A DNA stretch of 64,000 bases from Uranotaenia lowii (lineage: Eukaryota > Arthropoda > Insecta > Diptera > Culicidae). The position numbers were made by a program, and so were the translations under genes. The DNA is taken from contig NC_073693.1 of assembly GCF_029784155.1 (NCBI RefSeq), positions 159,600,887-159,664,886 of the forward strand. The letters are read 5' to 3'. This document shows, piece after piece, positions 36,612-49,020 of this stretch. The notes below the pieces were generated by a model. The model saw only the letters and a program-made list of their open reading frames with translations, made no database searches and was not told where the DNA came from. The first letter of the stretch is position 1; every line of letters starts with the position of its first letter.

Positions 36612-36795
36612 AGGTGAATCTCACCTCACAACGAGGTAAAGTCACAACGAGGTAAAGTTTACCTGAATCGAGCAGACAAAAAAGGTATAATTCACCTAGA
36701 AAAAAAGGTACTTTCTACCTCTTTGAGGTAAAGTTTACCTCGTAGCAAGGTGAAGTTGACTTGGATTGCGCTGAACAAAACGGTACAATTCACCT
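36612..36795. repeat. Cluster of 15-bp AGGT...ACCT palindromes
   Basis: Six sites: AGGTGAATCTCACCT (36612), AGGTAAAGTTTACCT (36650 and 36726), AGGTATAATTCACCT (36683), AGGTACTTTCTACCT (36706) and a weaker CGGTACAATTCACCT (36781). Outer AGGT/ACCT are kept while the middle varies, mostly symmetrically. AGGTNA half-sites in inverted orientation resemble nuclear-receptor sites; alternatively these are small hairpins of a repeat that begins near ACACGGAAAAAAA at 36525. Confidence 0.55.
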
Positions 36796-37209
36796 CGAAA
36801 TAAAGGTAACTATTTTCCGAACCCGTTTATTGCGGTTAAGTTGTTTTTTCACTCAGGAATAAGTTTTGTTTCGTGAGCAATACGTGAAAATAGGAGCAGA
36901 AAGGTAAATTTAGCATTAGATTTCATTTTGTTGTGCTGGTTCTCATCATAAAACTATATTACAGTTACAGATTGGCCTACCGAGCTACGAAGTGTTTTCC
37001 TCATCATTCCGGAACAGCCAATTTCATCCCCCAGCTGGCCGGATGAGTCGAACGGGGAAGGGACGAAATGTGCTAATTGTAGGAGGATTCAGCGGCCATG
37101 GTGGACACAGAAAAGGCAGTGTTGATGGCCGAGAGGTTGCAATAGTGTTTTCCTCCGACAAAACGGAACATTCGAGTAAAAAAACGGAGAAGAACATTAT
37201 TAAAACATA
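36796..37209. other. No gene supported
   Basis: Unique-looking. A 72-codon plus frame (36992-37210) and a 117-codon minus frame (37024-37377) overlap on opposite strands; neither has a domain. Confidence 0.35.
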
Positions 37210-37640
37210 GATTCCCAAATGTGAGGCTTCCATACTATTTTTATTGCATATTTCGAGAACACTCGATAAAATGGAAAAAAAGACATTGTTTCTATTGATA
37301 TTTGATATCACTCCCTCCTTCCAATGGGGAATTAGGTAAAAGGAAGACAATTTTTGCATAACTTGCGAACTAATCAAGCAAATGGAATCAAATTTGACAT
37401 ATTTTATGCGAGAATTTAAAACCCCTCTGTTCTTCCATGGAGGTTATGGAAAAGGAGGAGGGAGGCTCCTTTTCAATTTTTTGCACAACTATTACAATCA
37501 TTTATCTAAGAAATGGCTTATCTAAGATAAGGCTCCAGAAATGGTTCTGTTCTGTTTGAGACACCACCCTTTTTCCATTGAGTATGTAGAAAGGTGATAC
37601 TTATAAAAACACAGTGAAAATTTCATATCTTGAAAAATGA
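37210..37640. repeat. Dispersed repeat, related to 36116-36500
   Basis: Contains AACTAATCAAGCAAATGGAATC, CCCTCCTTCCAATGGGG and GGAGGAGGGAGGCTCC blocks in the same kind of order as 36200-36500. Non-coding. Confidence 0.4.
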
Positions 37641-37799
37641 AATTTAAGAATGAACTCATTTTAAGCGGATTTGTGCCAACGTAAGAAATTTATTACACAA
37701 TAAACACACGACGTATTAAATACAGGACACTTAAAGTTCTTAGAACAAAATTAGGATTCGAAATTTCCTTTTATTTCGACCGGGTTTGGGCTCGATGTT

Positions 37800-39611
37800 T
37801 TTTTTTTTTTTTTTTAAATATGTCTTTATTTGTATCAAATCATCATTACACTTATATTACATTATTGCATTAAACTAGGTGTTCAGCTCAATAATGAACT
37901 GTTCATAGCCCTATAGTTAACTAGATTATAAAAATTTATTTATAAGATTTAAATTTGCTGAGCGCAATCAAGTTTTTAATGTAGGAGAACATCCTGTAAT
38001 AGCAAAAATATTTTATACTTAAAACTAAACACTATCCTAAATTAAACTAAACATAAAGAGAACGAATCTCTGCGATGGAAGACTGCATCGATTTGCCTCT
38101 GAAGTTGGAGATAATTTTGTTGGCCAATGCCCGCAATCCGATGAAGATCTTCGGTGCTGTGCCAAGGTGGAAGCCGCAAAATCATTTTCAGAACTTTGTT
38201 CTGAATCCTCTGGATGGCTTTCTTCCTCGTCGCGCAGCAGCTAGACCAAATCGGAACTGCATACATGATCGCTGGTCGGAAAACTTGTTTGAAGATGAGC
38301 ATCTTATTTCGCAGACACAACCGGGATTTCCTGTTGATGAGAGAATAAAGAGATTTAGTGTATTTATTACATTTAGATTGAATATCTTCAATGTGATTCT
38401 TGAAAGAAAGATTCCGATCAAGTGTGAGTCCCAAGTACTTCACGTGATCAGACCATTCTAGAGAAACCCCATTAAAAGTTATGGAATGATTTTCATTAGG
38501 TTTTAAAAAATTTGCTCTTGGCTTATGGGGAAATAAAATAAGTTGAGTTTTGGAAGCGTTAGGAGAAATTTTCCACATTTTCAAGTAATTCAAAAAGGAA
38601 TTTAAATTTTGTTGCAATCTACTGCGTACCACCCGTAAATTTCGACCTTTGGCTGAAAGCAAAGTGTCGTCAGCAAATAATCTTCTACCTTTTCCTTCTG
38701 GGACATCAGGAAGATCAGAAGTAAAAATATTGTATAAGATTGGCCCAAGTATACTACCCTGAGGGACACCAGCTCTAATGGGTGTCCTTTCAGAGCATGA
38801 ATTTTGATAGCTTACTTGTAAGGTTCGGCTAGTCAAATAATTTTGAATAATTTTGGTGAGATATACAGGAAAATCAAATCGAGCTAATTTAGCTACTAAA
38901 CCTTTGTGCCAAACACTGTCAAAAGCTTTTTCAATATCAAGAAGAGCAACACCAGTTGAATAACCCTCAGATTTGCTAGCGTTAATCATATTAGTTACAC
39001 TCAAAAGTTGATGTGTAGTAGAATGTCCATGACGAAAACCAAATTGTTCATCAGGGAAAATAGAATTCTGATTAATGTGAATCATCATTCTATTCAAAAT
39101 AACTCTCTCAAATAGTTTACTTAAAGAGGGAAGCAAACTAATTGGTCGATAACTTGAAGGCTCTGAAGCACTTTTTCCAGGTTTCAAAATTGGAGTTACT
39201 TTGGCATTTTTCCATTTATTGGGAAAATAAGCCAAGTGAAAACATTTATTGAAGATTTTAACTAAAAAATTTAAAGTGCTTTCAGGCAACTTTTTAATAA
39301 GAATATAGAAAATCCCATCTTCCCCCGGGGCTTTCATATTTTTAAATTTTTTGAAAATCAATTTAAGTTCATCAATATTTGTCTCACAAGAACTTTCAAA
39401 CACAATTTGCTTAGAAAGAATATCATCAAATTCTAGGGAAATTTGAGCATCAATTGGACTTACAACGTTTAAATTAAAATCATGAGCAGACTCAAATTGT
39501 TGGGCTAATTTTTGAGCTTTTTCTGAATTAGTTAAAAGAAGTTTATCCCCATCTTTCAAAGTAGGAATTGGCTTCTGGGGCTTTTTTAGAATTTTAGTTA
39601 ATTTCCAAAAA
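37800..39611 (-). mobile_element. 5'-truncated Jockey-clade LINE (Juan-like)
   Basis: GGGCTCGATGTT is present on both sides (37788-37799 and 39612-39623), a perfect 12-bp target duplication. On the minus strand the element ends in a poly(A) tail (poly(T) to 37815 on the plus strand). It is truncated within ORF2 at 39611, the usual result of incomplete reverse transcription. About 1.8 kb remain, with a short 3' UTR (37816-38041). Confidence 0.9.
38042..39610 (-). pseudogene. Jockey-type reverse transcriptase, truncated but open
   Basis: About 522 codons without a stop, entering at the truncation point in FWKLTKILKK and ending at 38042. Reverse-transcriptase blocks appear in order: YRPISLLPSLSKLFERVIL, FGFRHGHSTTHQL, VALLDIEKAFDSVWH (catalytic D), AGVPQGSILGPILYNIF, RRLFADDTLLS (catalytic FADD), then the thumb region and KYLGLTLDRNL. 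C-terminal Jockey sequence MYAVPIWSSC is present. The family's full ORF2 also has an N-terminal endonuclease, absent here, and ORF1 is missing, so the copy cannot move itself. The absence of stops over 1.5 kb and the intact duplication make it recent. There is no natural start codon. Confidence 0.88.
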
Positions 39612-39779
39612 GGGCTCGATGTTAATTGTGTTCTAAAGATGACGTTTCATTACATAAGATGAAAACAACTTTGAATTGTCATTGTAAGCTTCAGCTTCAG
39701 TTCCCTTTTTAAATGCTGAAATTGATTTGCCTGAATATGAAAATGCCTACCAAATTTTTTACAGATTCCATATATTTTT

Positions 39780-39812
39780 AGAAGCTTTAGTAAAGCACAC
39801 CGGGTCAGCTAA
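39780..39812 (+). mobile_element. Helitron-like 3' end, copy 3
   Basis: GCTTTAGTAAAGC forms a hairpin and is followed by ACACCGGGTCAG-CTAA and then T. This matches the other three ends in the window but on the opposite strand. The body upstream is not delimited. Confidence 0.4.
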
Positions 39813-42800
39813 TGTTCATATAAGGTGATAGTTTAAAAATGCATGATGGTTAGTATTTCATGAATATGATTTTTTTTAAATAACCTTTCAAATCAAACCA
39901 ATAAAATTCAAAATCATAAACTTTATATCAACTTTTGTTGTAAATTTATTTACAAGTTGAGGGTTCAAAAGAGAATAAGGAAAACTTACCAACTTTTCTT
40001 TAAATATTTTCTTGCAAGGGAAGCTTTTTGCTATTATTTTTATTTTTGTGTAAAGAAGAATTTTGGACGCAACTAAGCAACTAAGCTGAAAAAACTCATT
40101 TTAATGACCTGTTTGATGAAGAAATTGTTTGAAATGTTTGAGTCCTATCAAGTTTTCACATTTTTATAATTATTATCAAATAATCTATATAAACATGCAA
40201 ACCTCTTGGCTCATATTACATACTTACGCTTGTCACCGTTTTTGATAAAAAATGTATAATTACTTATGAAAACTAAGTATTGATTTGTAGCAAAGCTTAA
40301 AGCGCTCCAGTAGGTCATCATAACTCAAATTTCTACTTGGGGCTATGCTATTATTATGTAATTTTCTGCCGAATGTCAGAGATAAAACACTGGATAAAAT
40401 ATCTAAATGTTCGAAAGTCACATAAAAGACACTTTAAAGTCTTTTTTGTTTTCATATTTAATATTGGGTTCCTTTAAAGCTCATAATAATCCGATAGCTA
40501 TGCTTTGATTGGAGTCATTTTATCATCCAGAATGAAAGGTTGAAAGCATGCTTCGATGATAATATGAATGTTTTGGTTGCCTGAAACTTCATAAATCACA
40601 ATTGAATATTTTTGTGATTCGAAAGAGTTTCACAGTGACACTTGTAATGAAAATGTGATACAATACTTCCGAAACCGAGATCTGATTTCCATTGAAATCA
40701 TTAAAGCTCCCCAGCAGCAGTTATGCCATTTTTCACTCGTTCAGCAGCAGAAGTATGAACAGCGTTCGCTTAGTGAATCGGAAAGTTTTTCTATTTCTAC
40801 TACCCTACTACACTCAGCTAATGAAATTTAAATCTCGTCCATTGCTCTGTCCTCTGCTTGGGGATACGGTTTTCCGGAAATTGTGTAATTGTGGATCGGT
40901 ACTTAGCCCGCTTCCAGTCCTGTTCCAGGGAACCATTTCCCAGAGGCAGAGAAAGGAAGAACCAACCAGCAGTGACTGGAACAGATAACGCACAAAGAAA
41001 CCCGATAAGCGAATTATTTGAATTTTAAATGAAATGGACCTCCACTAGTTTGTATTCAAGAGCAACGCAGAGAGCAGCGGGTGGTCGTTGTTGGACCTAC
41101 TTCCAATCTCAACTCAAGTGAGCTAATTCAGATCTATTGACGCTATCTCTCCGCTTGTAAATGGATGACTTTTTGTTGAATTTTAAAGTGGTTCGATGTA
41201 ATGTAAGCATTTAGCTTAACGGAGCTCTCAATATGCCTTAAAGCATTAGCTTTAGTAGTTCTACATAAATATGGAAAAGCTTTCTATTCATTGTTGGTTG
41301 CCAGAGTATTAAACTTTATTTTTTAGTCTAGGATATTTTTTCGTATCTTACTTTTTTCGAAGATTATCACACAAAACCAAAAGATTTCGGAATAGAATAG
41401 GTATCATGAAAGGAATGGATTTTTTTTTATAAAGTTGAGCGTTTCCTATACCCCAATTTTACATCATTACTGTCCGTTTGTTTGTGATGGAGTTACAAAG
41501 AAAACGCTCCCATTTTAATAAAGAGCAAGCTAAAGGGCAAGATGTTATTTCGACTCAGTTACAAACAAAAATTTCAAATTACCACACAAATGAGAGTTTT
41601 TCCCGATTCAAAACAAAACAAGTGTTGACAATGCATGGTTTCGTTCCCTTACAGAATTTGTTGTATAATAATTAGCAACACATATACACGCAATACTTTT
41701 TCATTTAAGTTTAATTCACTTCTTTGGTCTTACCAGTGCTTTGGTATTCGTTTTTCATCATGAACTCCCAATGCTACCGTTCATAAAAAAAAGACTGAAA
41801 GAAACTTTGCGAATGCTTCTGATTTTTCAAGTTTTTCCTGCCAAAGACACGGCTCTAGATTAAATGGACAAACTTGGTGTATACCGTCATCGTCGTCGTC
41901 GACGAGTTTCTTTGCAAAAAAAAAGAAAAAAAAATCTATCTCGAAGCAACAAAATGGGGTGAGGGGGTAAAAGTAAACACATTGTGCACAACCTAACTAT
42001 TTGAGTAGAAATTTTCCAGCAAGTGGTGAAGGGGCGACTCGTTGTCATCACACCACACTCACTTCTGGGAGCAACCGAGAACACCTGGTGTAGGTGTGTG
42101 ATGTTACCTGTGTATGATTTTACAAATCTTGTGATGTGGCTTCGTCGTGTCGTTACTGCCTCCTACCCTATGCTACAGGTGTTACGGTTCGTAAATAAAC
42201 GTTTACGATGCCATACGAAGCAAATTCTGTTCTAGAAGTTTTCCCGGGTGAACGAGGGGTTTTCCTAACGATTTTCGAATGATCGTAGATTTCTAATTTT
42301 ATAAAATCGCACATATGTACCAACGAGACATATAATTGTAATTGAATGAAGCATTTAAATTTGAAAACTCAATGAATAACATTTCATAACTGTTTAATAG
42401 GTCACCGGAAATTTAGGAATTTAAAATAGAACATCGAGTTCGTGAAATAATCTGATTCGTTGGAAATGGTCATGTCTTGAAATTTCAAGGTTCCACCTGA
42501 AGTTCTCCAACCGGTCTCACTCACTATATACATATGTAGCTATATACAGTTCAATCTGTTAACCCTCACCCATCACAGAAATTTCTACCCATAGTCCTAT
42601 TTGCCGCTGATAGTGTTGGTGATATTATGCTGGTTGTTTCACCAACACTTTTTAGTTTTGGGATAATCAACCTCAAAAACGACCATGTTTGTCGACCGGC
42701 TGTCCTTTTTTTGTACCGAGAGTTTTGGAGGTTAATTGTCCCGTCTCATCTGTACACGCTAAGCAAGTGTGCGTAAGAAATGTCAAAAACAACTCTATTG

Positions 42801-42825
42801 GAGTTCCTGGATGGTCAATTTGACA
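39813..42825. other. No gene supported
   Basis: 39813-40680 and 41150-41850 are AT-rich without structure. 40690-41110 and 41880-42250 are GC-richer and unique-looking with 65-98 codon frames (40692-40988, 42023-42235) of unknown meaning. A short (CGT)n stretch lies at 41886-41902. 42480-42800 is similarly unique-looking. Confidence 0.4.
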
Positions 42826-42833
42826 CTCCTGAC

Positions 42834-43289
42834 CAGGGGTGCCAGGTGGTTTTAACCAAAATCAGGACACTGCGATGAAAAAATCAGGATTTATCAGGAC
42901 ACCACTAAATTGATGAAAATAACATGCAGCTCTGCTTAAATTGCATAACTATAGGCTAAATACAGGTGCTGAAGACGCCTTAAATTATGCAACTAAATCG
43001 AGAAGAACGTTGGATGGCCTGAAGTTGATATCGAAAAACAATATTTAAATATCATTTGAACCAAACATTATCATCGGTTAAACTATTTTATCAAAGGTTT
43101 GTTTGATTTTCTCACCATCGAACAATAAATTTAGTTATAGTTAAGATATTTTTTAAAAATCAGGACAAATCAGGACATTTTAAGGGTCTATTGTTAAAAA
43201 TCAGGACATTTCAAGCGTTTTTGAAAAATCAGGACGGCCTCTCGAAAATCAGGACAAATCCTGAAAAATCAGGACACCTGACACCCCTG
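42834..43289. mobile_element. hAT MITE, 456 bp
   Basis: Ends CAGGGGTGCCAGGTG and the inverse of CAGGGGTGTCAGGTG. CTCCTGAC is duplicated perfectly on both sides (42826-42833 and 43290-43297), the 8-bp duplication expected of hAT. Nine ATCAGGA motifs lie in the subterminal parts, three on the left and six on the right. No transposase frame. Confidence 0.9.
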
Positions 43290-43297
43290 CTCCTGAC

Positions 43298-45422
43298 TAA
43301 CTAACTAATTCGCTTCAGTCCAGCTGCACTGCTGCCAGCTGTGAAATTTACGAACAGAGTGAGCTCAAGTGTACACAAAGTGAGCATATTTATGAGGTTT
43401 TTCAAACAGATATTTCAATAGTTCAAAAAGGTTTTTTTGGTACGTTTCTTCTACAAGTTCGTTGTTTAACGTAAGTAGATTCAAATTTCGTATAGTTTGT
43501 AAAAAATTTTCCAACGATCTAGTTACAGATGATTAAAATAAAATGCATGTTTAATTCATCGCTTTATGGAACCCCACAGAAAACATTATTTTATGGGGAA
43601 TTTTTGCTCAGACCCTCCCCGTTTTTTTTCACTAAAAGTTAATAGAGATATAACTAGTTGCAAAACGATTTTTGGTAGAATTTTGAAATTTGAAACTACC
43701 TAATTTTTTTACATATAAAAATCACTGATTTTATTGACCAAAACAAGCATATTAGAACAAAACGAATTCTCTAGCGGAACCGCTTTGATCGTACTGGAAT
43801 GTAAATAAAGATCAAACGACCTAGAGTGTATTCTAATTTATTTACTTTAACAGTTTTGCAGAAGCCAAAAAATTCAATAAAGTGTTTTTAAGCTCAAAGA
43901 TACATGCAGTTCGAGTAAGCGAATAACGACTATATGCAAATGGAAGGCTACAGTTTGTGTTGTCTATGCACTAAGTTCATTCGGTTACAATTTGGTTATT
44001 TATTAAGATCTCATTTCCGAACACTTAATAAGTTTAGAAAAAGTTATAATAGTTATCAGGAATGAATGAAAAAAAAGTTCAGAAATTAAACATACTTTTT
44101 TTTCAGAACGTTATTTCATCACATCTGATAATCAATTTAATAAGGCCTCACAATATGTTCGGCAAAAAAATTATGAAAAAAAAAATCAAACTATCGGTTC
44201 AATATTAAATTACTTATAAATGAGATTCGTTTTTAAATTTGACATCAAGTATAACAAATAAGCATGTCTAAGATTTGTTGATATTATGGTTTTAAAATTA
44301 TTTAATAATTTAGACATGAAAAGTACATTGTTTGAGTGAAGTATATAGTTTAATATTAAAGTAATAATAATTTTGTATGATGAATGCTGATTTTTTTTAT
44401 TAATTAACTTACCTTTGTGCATTTTTTCAATTGAATCAATCCAAAAATAACAAAGAAAACCAAAAAATATTAGTCAACTTTCAAGTCGATTTGCCATACC
44501 TTGACGGCTTAACACAACCAAAACTCGCTCATATATGATTATTCAACTATTTTTTATGAATGTTAAGTTGAAAAAAAATTAAAACTGACCATTTTTCATT
44601 GATAAATTCACTTTTAAAAAAAGCTTGTTTTTCAATACCATTTGAAAGCACTGACTTCAATCACATAATACTCACCTTGAGAACACATTTCAAAAAATAA
44701 AAAAAGCAAAAAAAGAATCTTGAATAGTTTCTCGATCTTTCCCTTTCACCAGTTTTTGTGAAAATTCGGCAGGTGTTTCATAATTTCACTTTTAAAAGCG
44801 TTGATTCCATACATCATTTGTTTACATTTTCCTTCACTCTGTTCAGCTGTCAAAATCCAGTGCGCCCGACCCCCATACACATCAGAAAGTTTTCCACATT
44901 TTATTCATCACATTTTTGAAAAGCATCGCAGCTCAAATGTTATTACTTTACTAGAACCGGGCTTGAGGTTGCCTTTCTGGTGAATATAAATTTATTGCGA
45001 AAATCTTGCGATAAAATACTCAAAATACAGTGCAAAGTCGTTTTTTAAGCGTAAGAAAATCTAAGCAAATGCAACATGACAAAAAGTTTGAAAAACGGCG
45101 AATTTCTGTGTTTCATATTTGAGATTCTAAAGATGCGAAAATGTGTCAAATAACGTAAACTTAATTGACTTGACGAAAGGCCTCAGTTATGACCTTGTTT
45201 ATCAATATGTGCCGTTCTAATGAAACGGTCAGTCGACATGCTTTTCCGTTACATGTTGAATCTTTTGTATAAGTTTTTCATGCAAGCTTTTATTCAGCTT
45301 TGGCATACAACATCAGCTTTCATGACTCAAGTGAGCGGGTGTCACCTCTCGAGATTTTTTTTTTTGAGATTTTAAACCAATGGGTATGGTAACCCAATTG
45401 GATATAATCTAAGCTAGTAAAA
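43298..45422. other. No gene supported
   Basis: AT-rich DNA with chance frames only. The last few hundred bases may include the 5' UTR of the I-type LINE that follows; its exact left end was not found. Confidence 0.4.
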
Positions 45423-45484
45423 TTTGTTGCAGTAAGTTTACCCCTCGAGTTTACTCACAGCCTTCGTATAGAACTCATCGTTAT

Positions 45485-46598
45485 TTGAGTCTATCGTCGT
45501 GTGATAAAACTTTCGGAATTTCGAAGCCGGCCAAACGTACCAGAACCTATGGTTCAAGGTACAATGAACCATTTATCGTGATTGCTGAGGCCGTTAGTGG
45601 AAATATCTCGGCCATTAAGTTGTCTAACAAAATCATCGAAAAATTTGGTCCTGAGTATTTAAAAGCTGTTTCTCTGTCCAAGCGCAAAGTTAAAGTGCTT
45701 ATGGGCAATCGTATGGCGGCGAATGCATTAATTTCTATGGAAATTGAAAATGAATTGAAGTTTTCTATCCCACAAAGGCTTACTGAATGTCTGGGAATAG
45801 CTTACATGGACATTGAAATTACTGACGAAGAATTAATGTTGGCCCGTGTCTTCAACAAACAAAGCTTGGTACAATCCAATAATCCAGAGATTCTCGAAGT
45901 GCGTCATATGACAAAAAAAAAAAATGATGAAATTGACAATCCGCTATGGACAGTCGTCTTCACATTCGAAGGCACTGTTCTGCCATCCCACGTGGAGTTT
46001 GGAAATGTTTTGTACTCTGTGAAACAGTATGTGTACCCAATACGGCAGTGTCGTAACTGCTGGAAATTGGATCATGGTGCTCAAAACTGTAAAAGTGTTA
46101 AAAGGTGTCGAATGTGCTCAGAGAAAAATATAGACGATGAACATGTATGTGAAAATTCGGTGATCAAGTGTGCAAACTGCGCAGGTCCTCTCCAATCGGA
46201 TGATAAGAGCTGCCCGCAAATAATAAAGCGTAAAGCTGAAGAAAAATCGCGCCAAACAACCTTCTCACAAGGAACAACCGACTGGTTCACTGCGTTGGCT
46301 GCTGTGGACGCGGTCGAAACTACAACACCTCCAACTCTTGTCTCTGTGGAAGAGTCTAACACAACAGCGGAACGCCTTGAATGTCCCCCAAAGAAAAGGA
46401 AACCTGAAAGTGATTGTGTGTGATATTATCGAGAAGTCCATCGTTTCTGAAGAGTTCACAGGAAGCATTCTAGAAAAAGTCTCCCAGCTACCTGATGAAC
46501 ATATAGAGTTCGCGGAAAAAATCTACGATCAAATGCAGGAGTGTGCAAAAACCGTTATTTCATCTCGGGTCAGAAAGTACCTGAGTAAGCGGTTATAA
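45485..46598 (+). pseudogene. LINE ORF1 (gag-like, CCHC zinc knuckles)
   Basis: The frame is open upstream to the stop at 45410 but contains no ATG before 45485, so the original start is lost or was not ATG. Near residues 180-240 lies a block typical of I-clade ORF1: FGNVLYSVKQYVYPIRQC, a canonical CX2CX4HX4C knuckle (CRNCWKLDHGAQNC), then further cysteine/histidine pairs (CRMC...HVC, CANC...SCP). The first frame stops at 46423; the C-terminal part continues in another frame (KVIVCDIIEKSIVSEEFTGS) to 46598, so one frameshift lies near 46400. The family role is RNA binding and ribonucleoprotein formation. Confidence 0.8.
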
Positions 46599-46634
46599 TA
46601 ATCTGCATCGGGCTCTCCGGGAAATCGGAATCCC

Positions 46635-47400
46635 TTGCAATTCTTGCAGTGGAATTGTCGAGGGGCCCTGAGAAAAAATTCAGAACTCATCAACTTAATT
46701 ACAACTCACGACGTAGAAATTGCCCTTCTATCCGAAACACATTTCGATGAATCAGTTCGTTTTGATATTCCTAACCACTTCATCTTCAGAGCAGACAGAA
46801 GTCGTAGCTCTGGAGGAGTAGCAATCGTAATCAACAAAAATCTGAAACCCAAAATAAAACAAATAAATAGTCCGCCAGAAATTCATACAGTAGCTTGTGA
46901 GGTGCAATTCCTAGATAGTCTAACTACAATCGTGTCCTTGTACATAAATCCACAGTTGCAGTGTTACCAGAATTAAGTTTATCCGCTGTTTGGGAGACGT
47001 TAGATTGCCACATCTAAGCGACCATCTTCCAATATTGTTTAATCTAAACTGTCGTCTAACATTAACAGCCGCACCAAAGCTAAATATAAACCGTGTTAAC
47101 TGGCAGCAATATAACGACTATAGGGAAGAAATGATTAGTAGAAACAGCAATATGTCGTACGACGAATTCGCCCAAACTCTCTGGGCAGCTATAGAGAATT
47201 CTATACAACACAGACCTCGAGGAGAACAAAAAGTCTCACAGCCTTTTTGGGATCATGAGCTCACCGAGGCTGTGGAACTCAAATCTGCACACTTCAAAGC
47301 ATGGAAACGTGGACACTTTGAGTACAGCCTATATCTCAAATACATGGACGCGGGAAAAAAGTTTAAACAACTACTAAGAGAAAAGAAGAGACAAAGCTAG
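46635..47400 (+). pseudogene. LINE ORF2 endonuclease, middle deleted
   Basis: 46635-46976 carries the N-terminal half of an apurinic-type endonuclease: FLQWNCRGALRKN with the metal-binding N, and IALLSETHF with the catalytic E. The GDFN block and the centre of the domain are missing. After a frame change, 46990 resumes with SDHLPILFNLN, the SDH catalytic motif at the domain's end, followed by the linker to the reverse transcriptase up to the stops at 47398-47403. Roughly 100 residues are missing compared with the family. Confidence 0.8.
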
Positions 47401-47403
47401 TAA

Positions 47404-48590
47404 TCTTTTTGCGATTCTCTGGACAGTCAAACATCAGTTACGACACTCTGGAATATGGCGAAACGATACAAAGGAAGCAGAAAAACATCGACTCAACTAA
47501 GAGATCAAGAGGTGTTGGAAGGTATTTTGGATCACTTAGCTCCGAAATCATGTCCGGAGAAAGAAATCACTACGATTTACTTCGAACGAGCAGATAGGAT
47601 TGACAAGCCGAATATAACTATCTTCGATCTTCAGGCTGCCTTGGGGGGAGTTTCGAATTCATCTCCTGTCACAGACCTTGTTCCGTATATTGCGATAAAA
47701 AATCTACCGTTGAACGCAAAGCTATGCTTAACGAGAATTTATAACCAGATTTTGGAAATCAAGCTCATACCCCAAGAGTGGAAAACATTTCAAATTTTTC
47801 CTATCTTGAAACCGGGTAAATCACCGTCTGAGGTGTTGTCTTACCGCCCTATTGCGCTGGCATCGTGCTTCCGAAAACTGTTGGAGATCATCATAAAAAA
47901 TAAGGTCAAGTGGTTTTTAGAGTCATCAAGTTCGTTCCCACAGGAGATGTTCGGATTTCGGAAAAACTGCGGAACTGTTGATGCTCTGCATGTTGTAATC
48001 CGTGAAGCTCAACATGTAATTAATCAAGCAGAGTATGCCGTGATGTGTAATTTCGATATCGAGGGTGCATATGATAATGTCAACATTCATCTCTTGGTTG
48101 AAGAAATAAAAATGCTAGGCGTAGATATGTATTGGATACGTGCTGTGTATATGCTGTTTCGGGAGAGAAATATTTGCATATGTATGGATGGTCAAAATCT
48201 TACTCAGAGAACAACGTGGCGTGGTCTACCTCAAGGTTCCCCGCTTAGCCCCTTGTGTTTTAACATCTACTTAACACGAGCTATTCGGGAAGCTAAATCT
48301 ACAGTAATGTTGGTGGGATATGCAGACGACATATCATTGTTGTGTCGAAACAAAGACGGAAACACAGCTGTAGCTCGCGTTCAAGCAGGAGTAAACATCA
48401 TCTCTAGCAGTATGTTTCAACTAGGACTTTCGTTATCACCGACGAAATGTAACGCAATCGTGTTTACCAGACGTTGGATCAACAGGTTGGATATACTACA
48501 AATAGAAGGAGTGGAAATTCCATTCGACAAGCGAATTAGATTACTCGGTTTACACATGACACCGAAGCTTTCTTGGAGCCCGCCCCTTTT
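47404..48590 (+). pseudogene. LINE ORF2 reverse transcriptase
   Basis: In the same frame as the linker before it, separated only by TAG-TAA. Motifs in order: PILKPGKSPSEVLSYRPIAL, EMFGFRKNCGTVDAL, CNFDIEGAYDNV (catalytic D), WRGLPQGSPLSPLCFNIYL, MLVGYADDISLLC (YADD, near residue 289 counted from the ATG at 47455), LSLSPTKCNAIVF and IRLLGLHMTPKLSW. The palm is complete and all three catalytic aspartates remain. The thumb is cut off at about 48580, where the frame runs into unrelated codons. Confidence 0.85.
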
Positions 48591-48639
48591 ACAAACCAGT
48601 ACAGTGTTTTGCCATGTGTCAAGTACCCGTTAAAAATAC

Positions 48640-49020
48640 AACATGGATCAATTGATTTTGATCTTTCAGTGGCAACTGAGTTACAACTAAACCGATTGTT
48701 AACTGCTGATTGTGTACAACAAATCATCGACCGGAAATATCGGAATTTCAACATTTTGGCTACGGATGGATCGAAAACTCAAGAAGGCGTGGGATATGCT
48801 GTAGTTTCGGCTGTCGATTGTATGGTTTCCAGGAAAAAACTCCCTACTGAATGTTCTGTTTACATGGCGGAAATGTTTGCGTTGCTCGAAGCTACAAACG
48901 CTATCCGCACCATGCCCCAAGGAGCACACTTAGTCCTAACAGACAGCAGAAGTGTCCTAGAGAGTTTACTCAACATCAAACCCCGATCCGCTTTACCTGA
49001 AAGTTGGTTTAGACACGGGA
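48640..49020 (+). pseudogene. LINE ORF2 RNase H, 3'-truncated
   Basis: In a different frame from the reverse transcriptase. ILATDGSKTQEGVGYAV carries the first catalytic D, AEMFALLEAT the E and LVLTDSRSVLESL the second D. The last conserved histidine/aspartate block and the C-terminal zinc region are absent because similarity ends near 49020. Presence of RNase H separates this element from Jockey and RTE LINEs. Confidence 0.8.
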
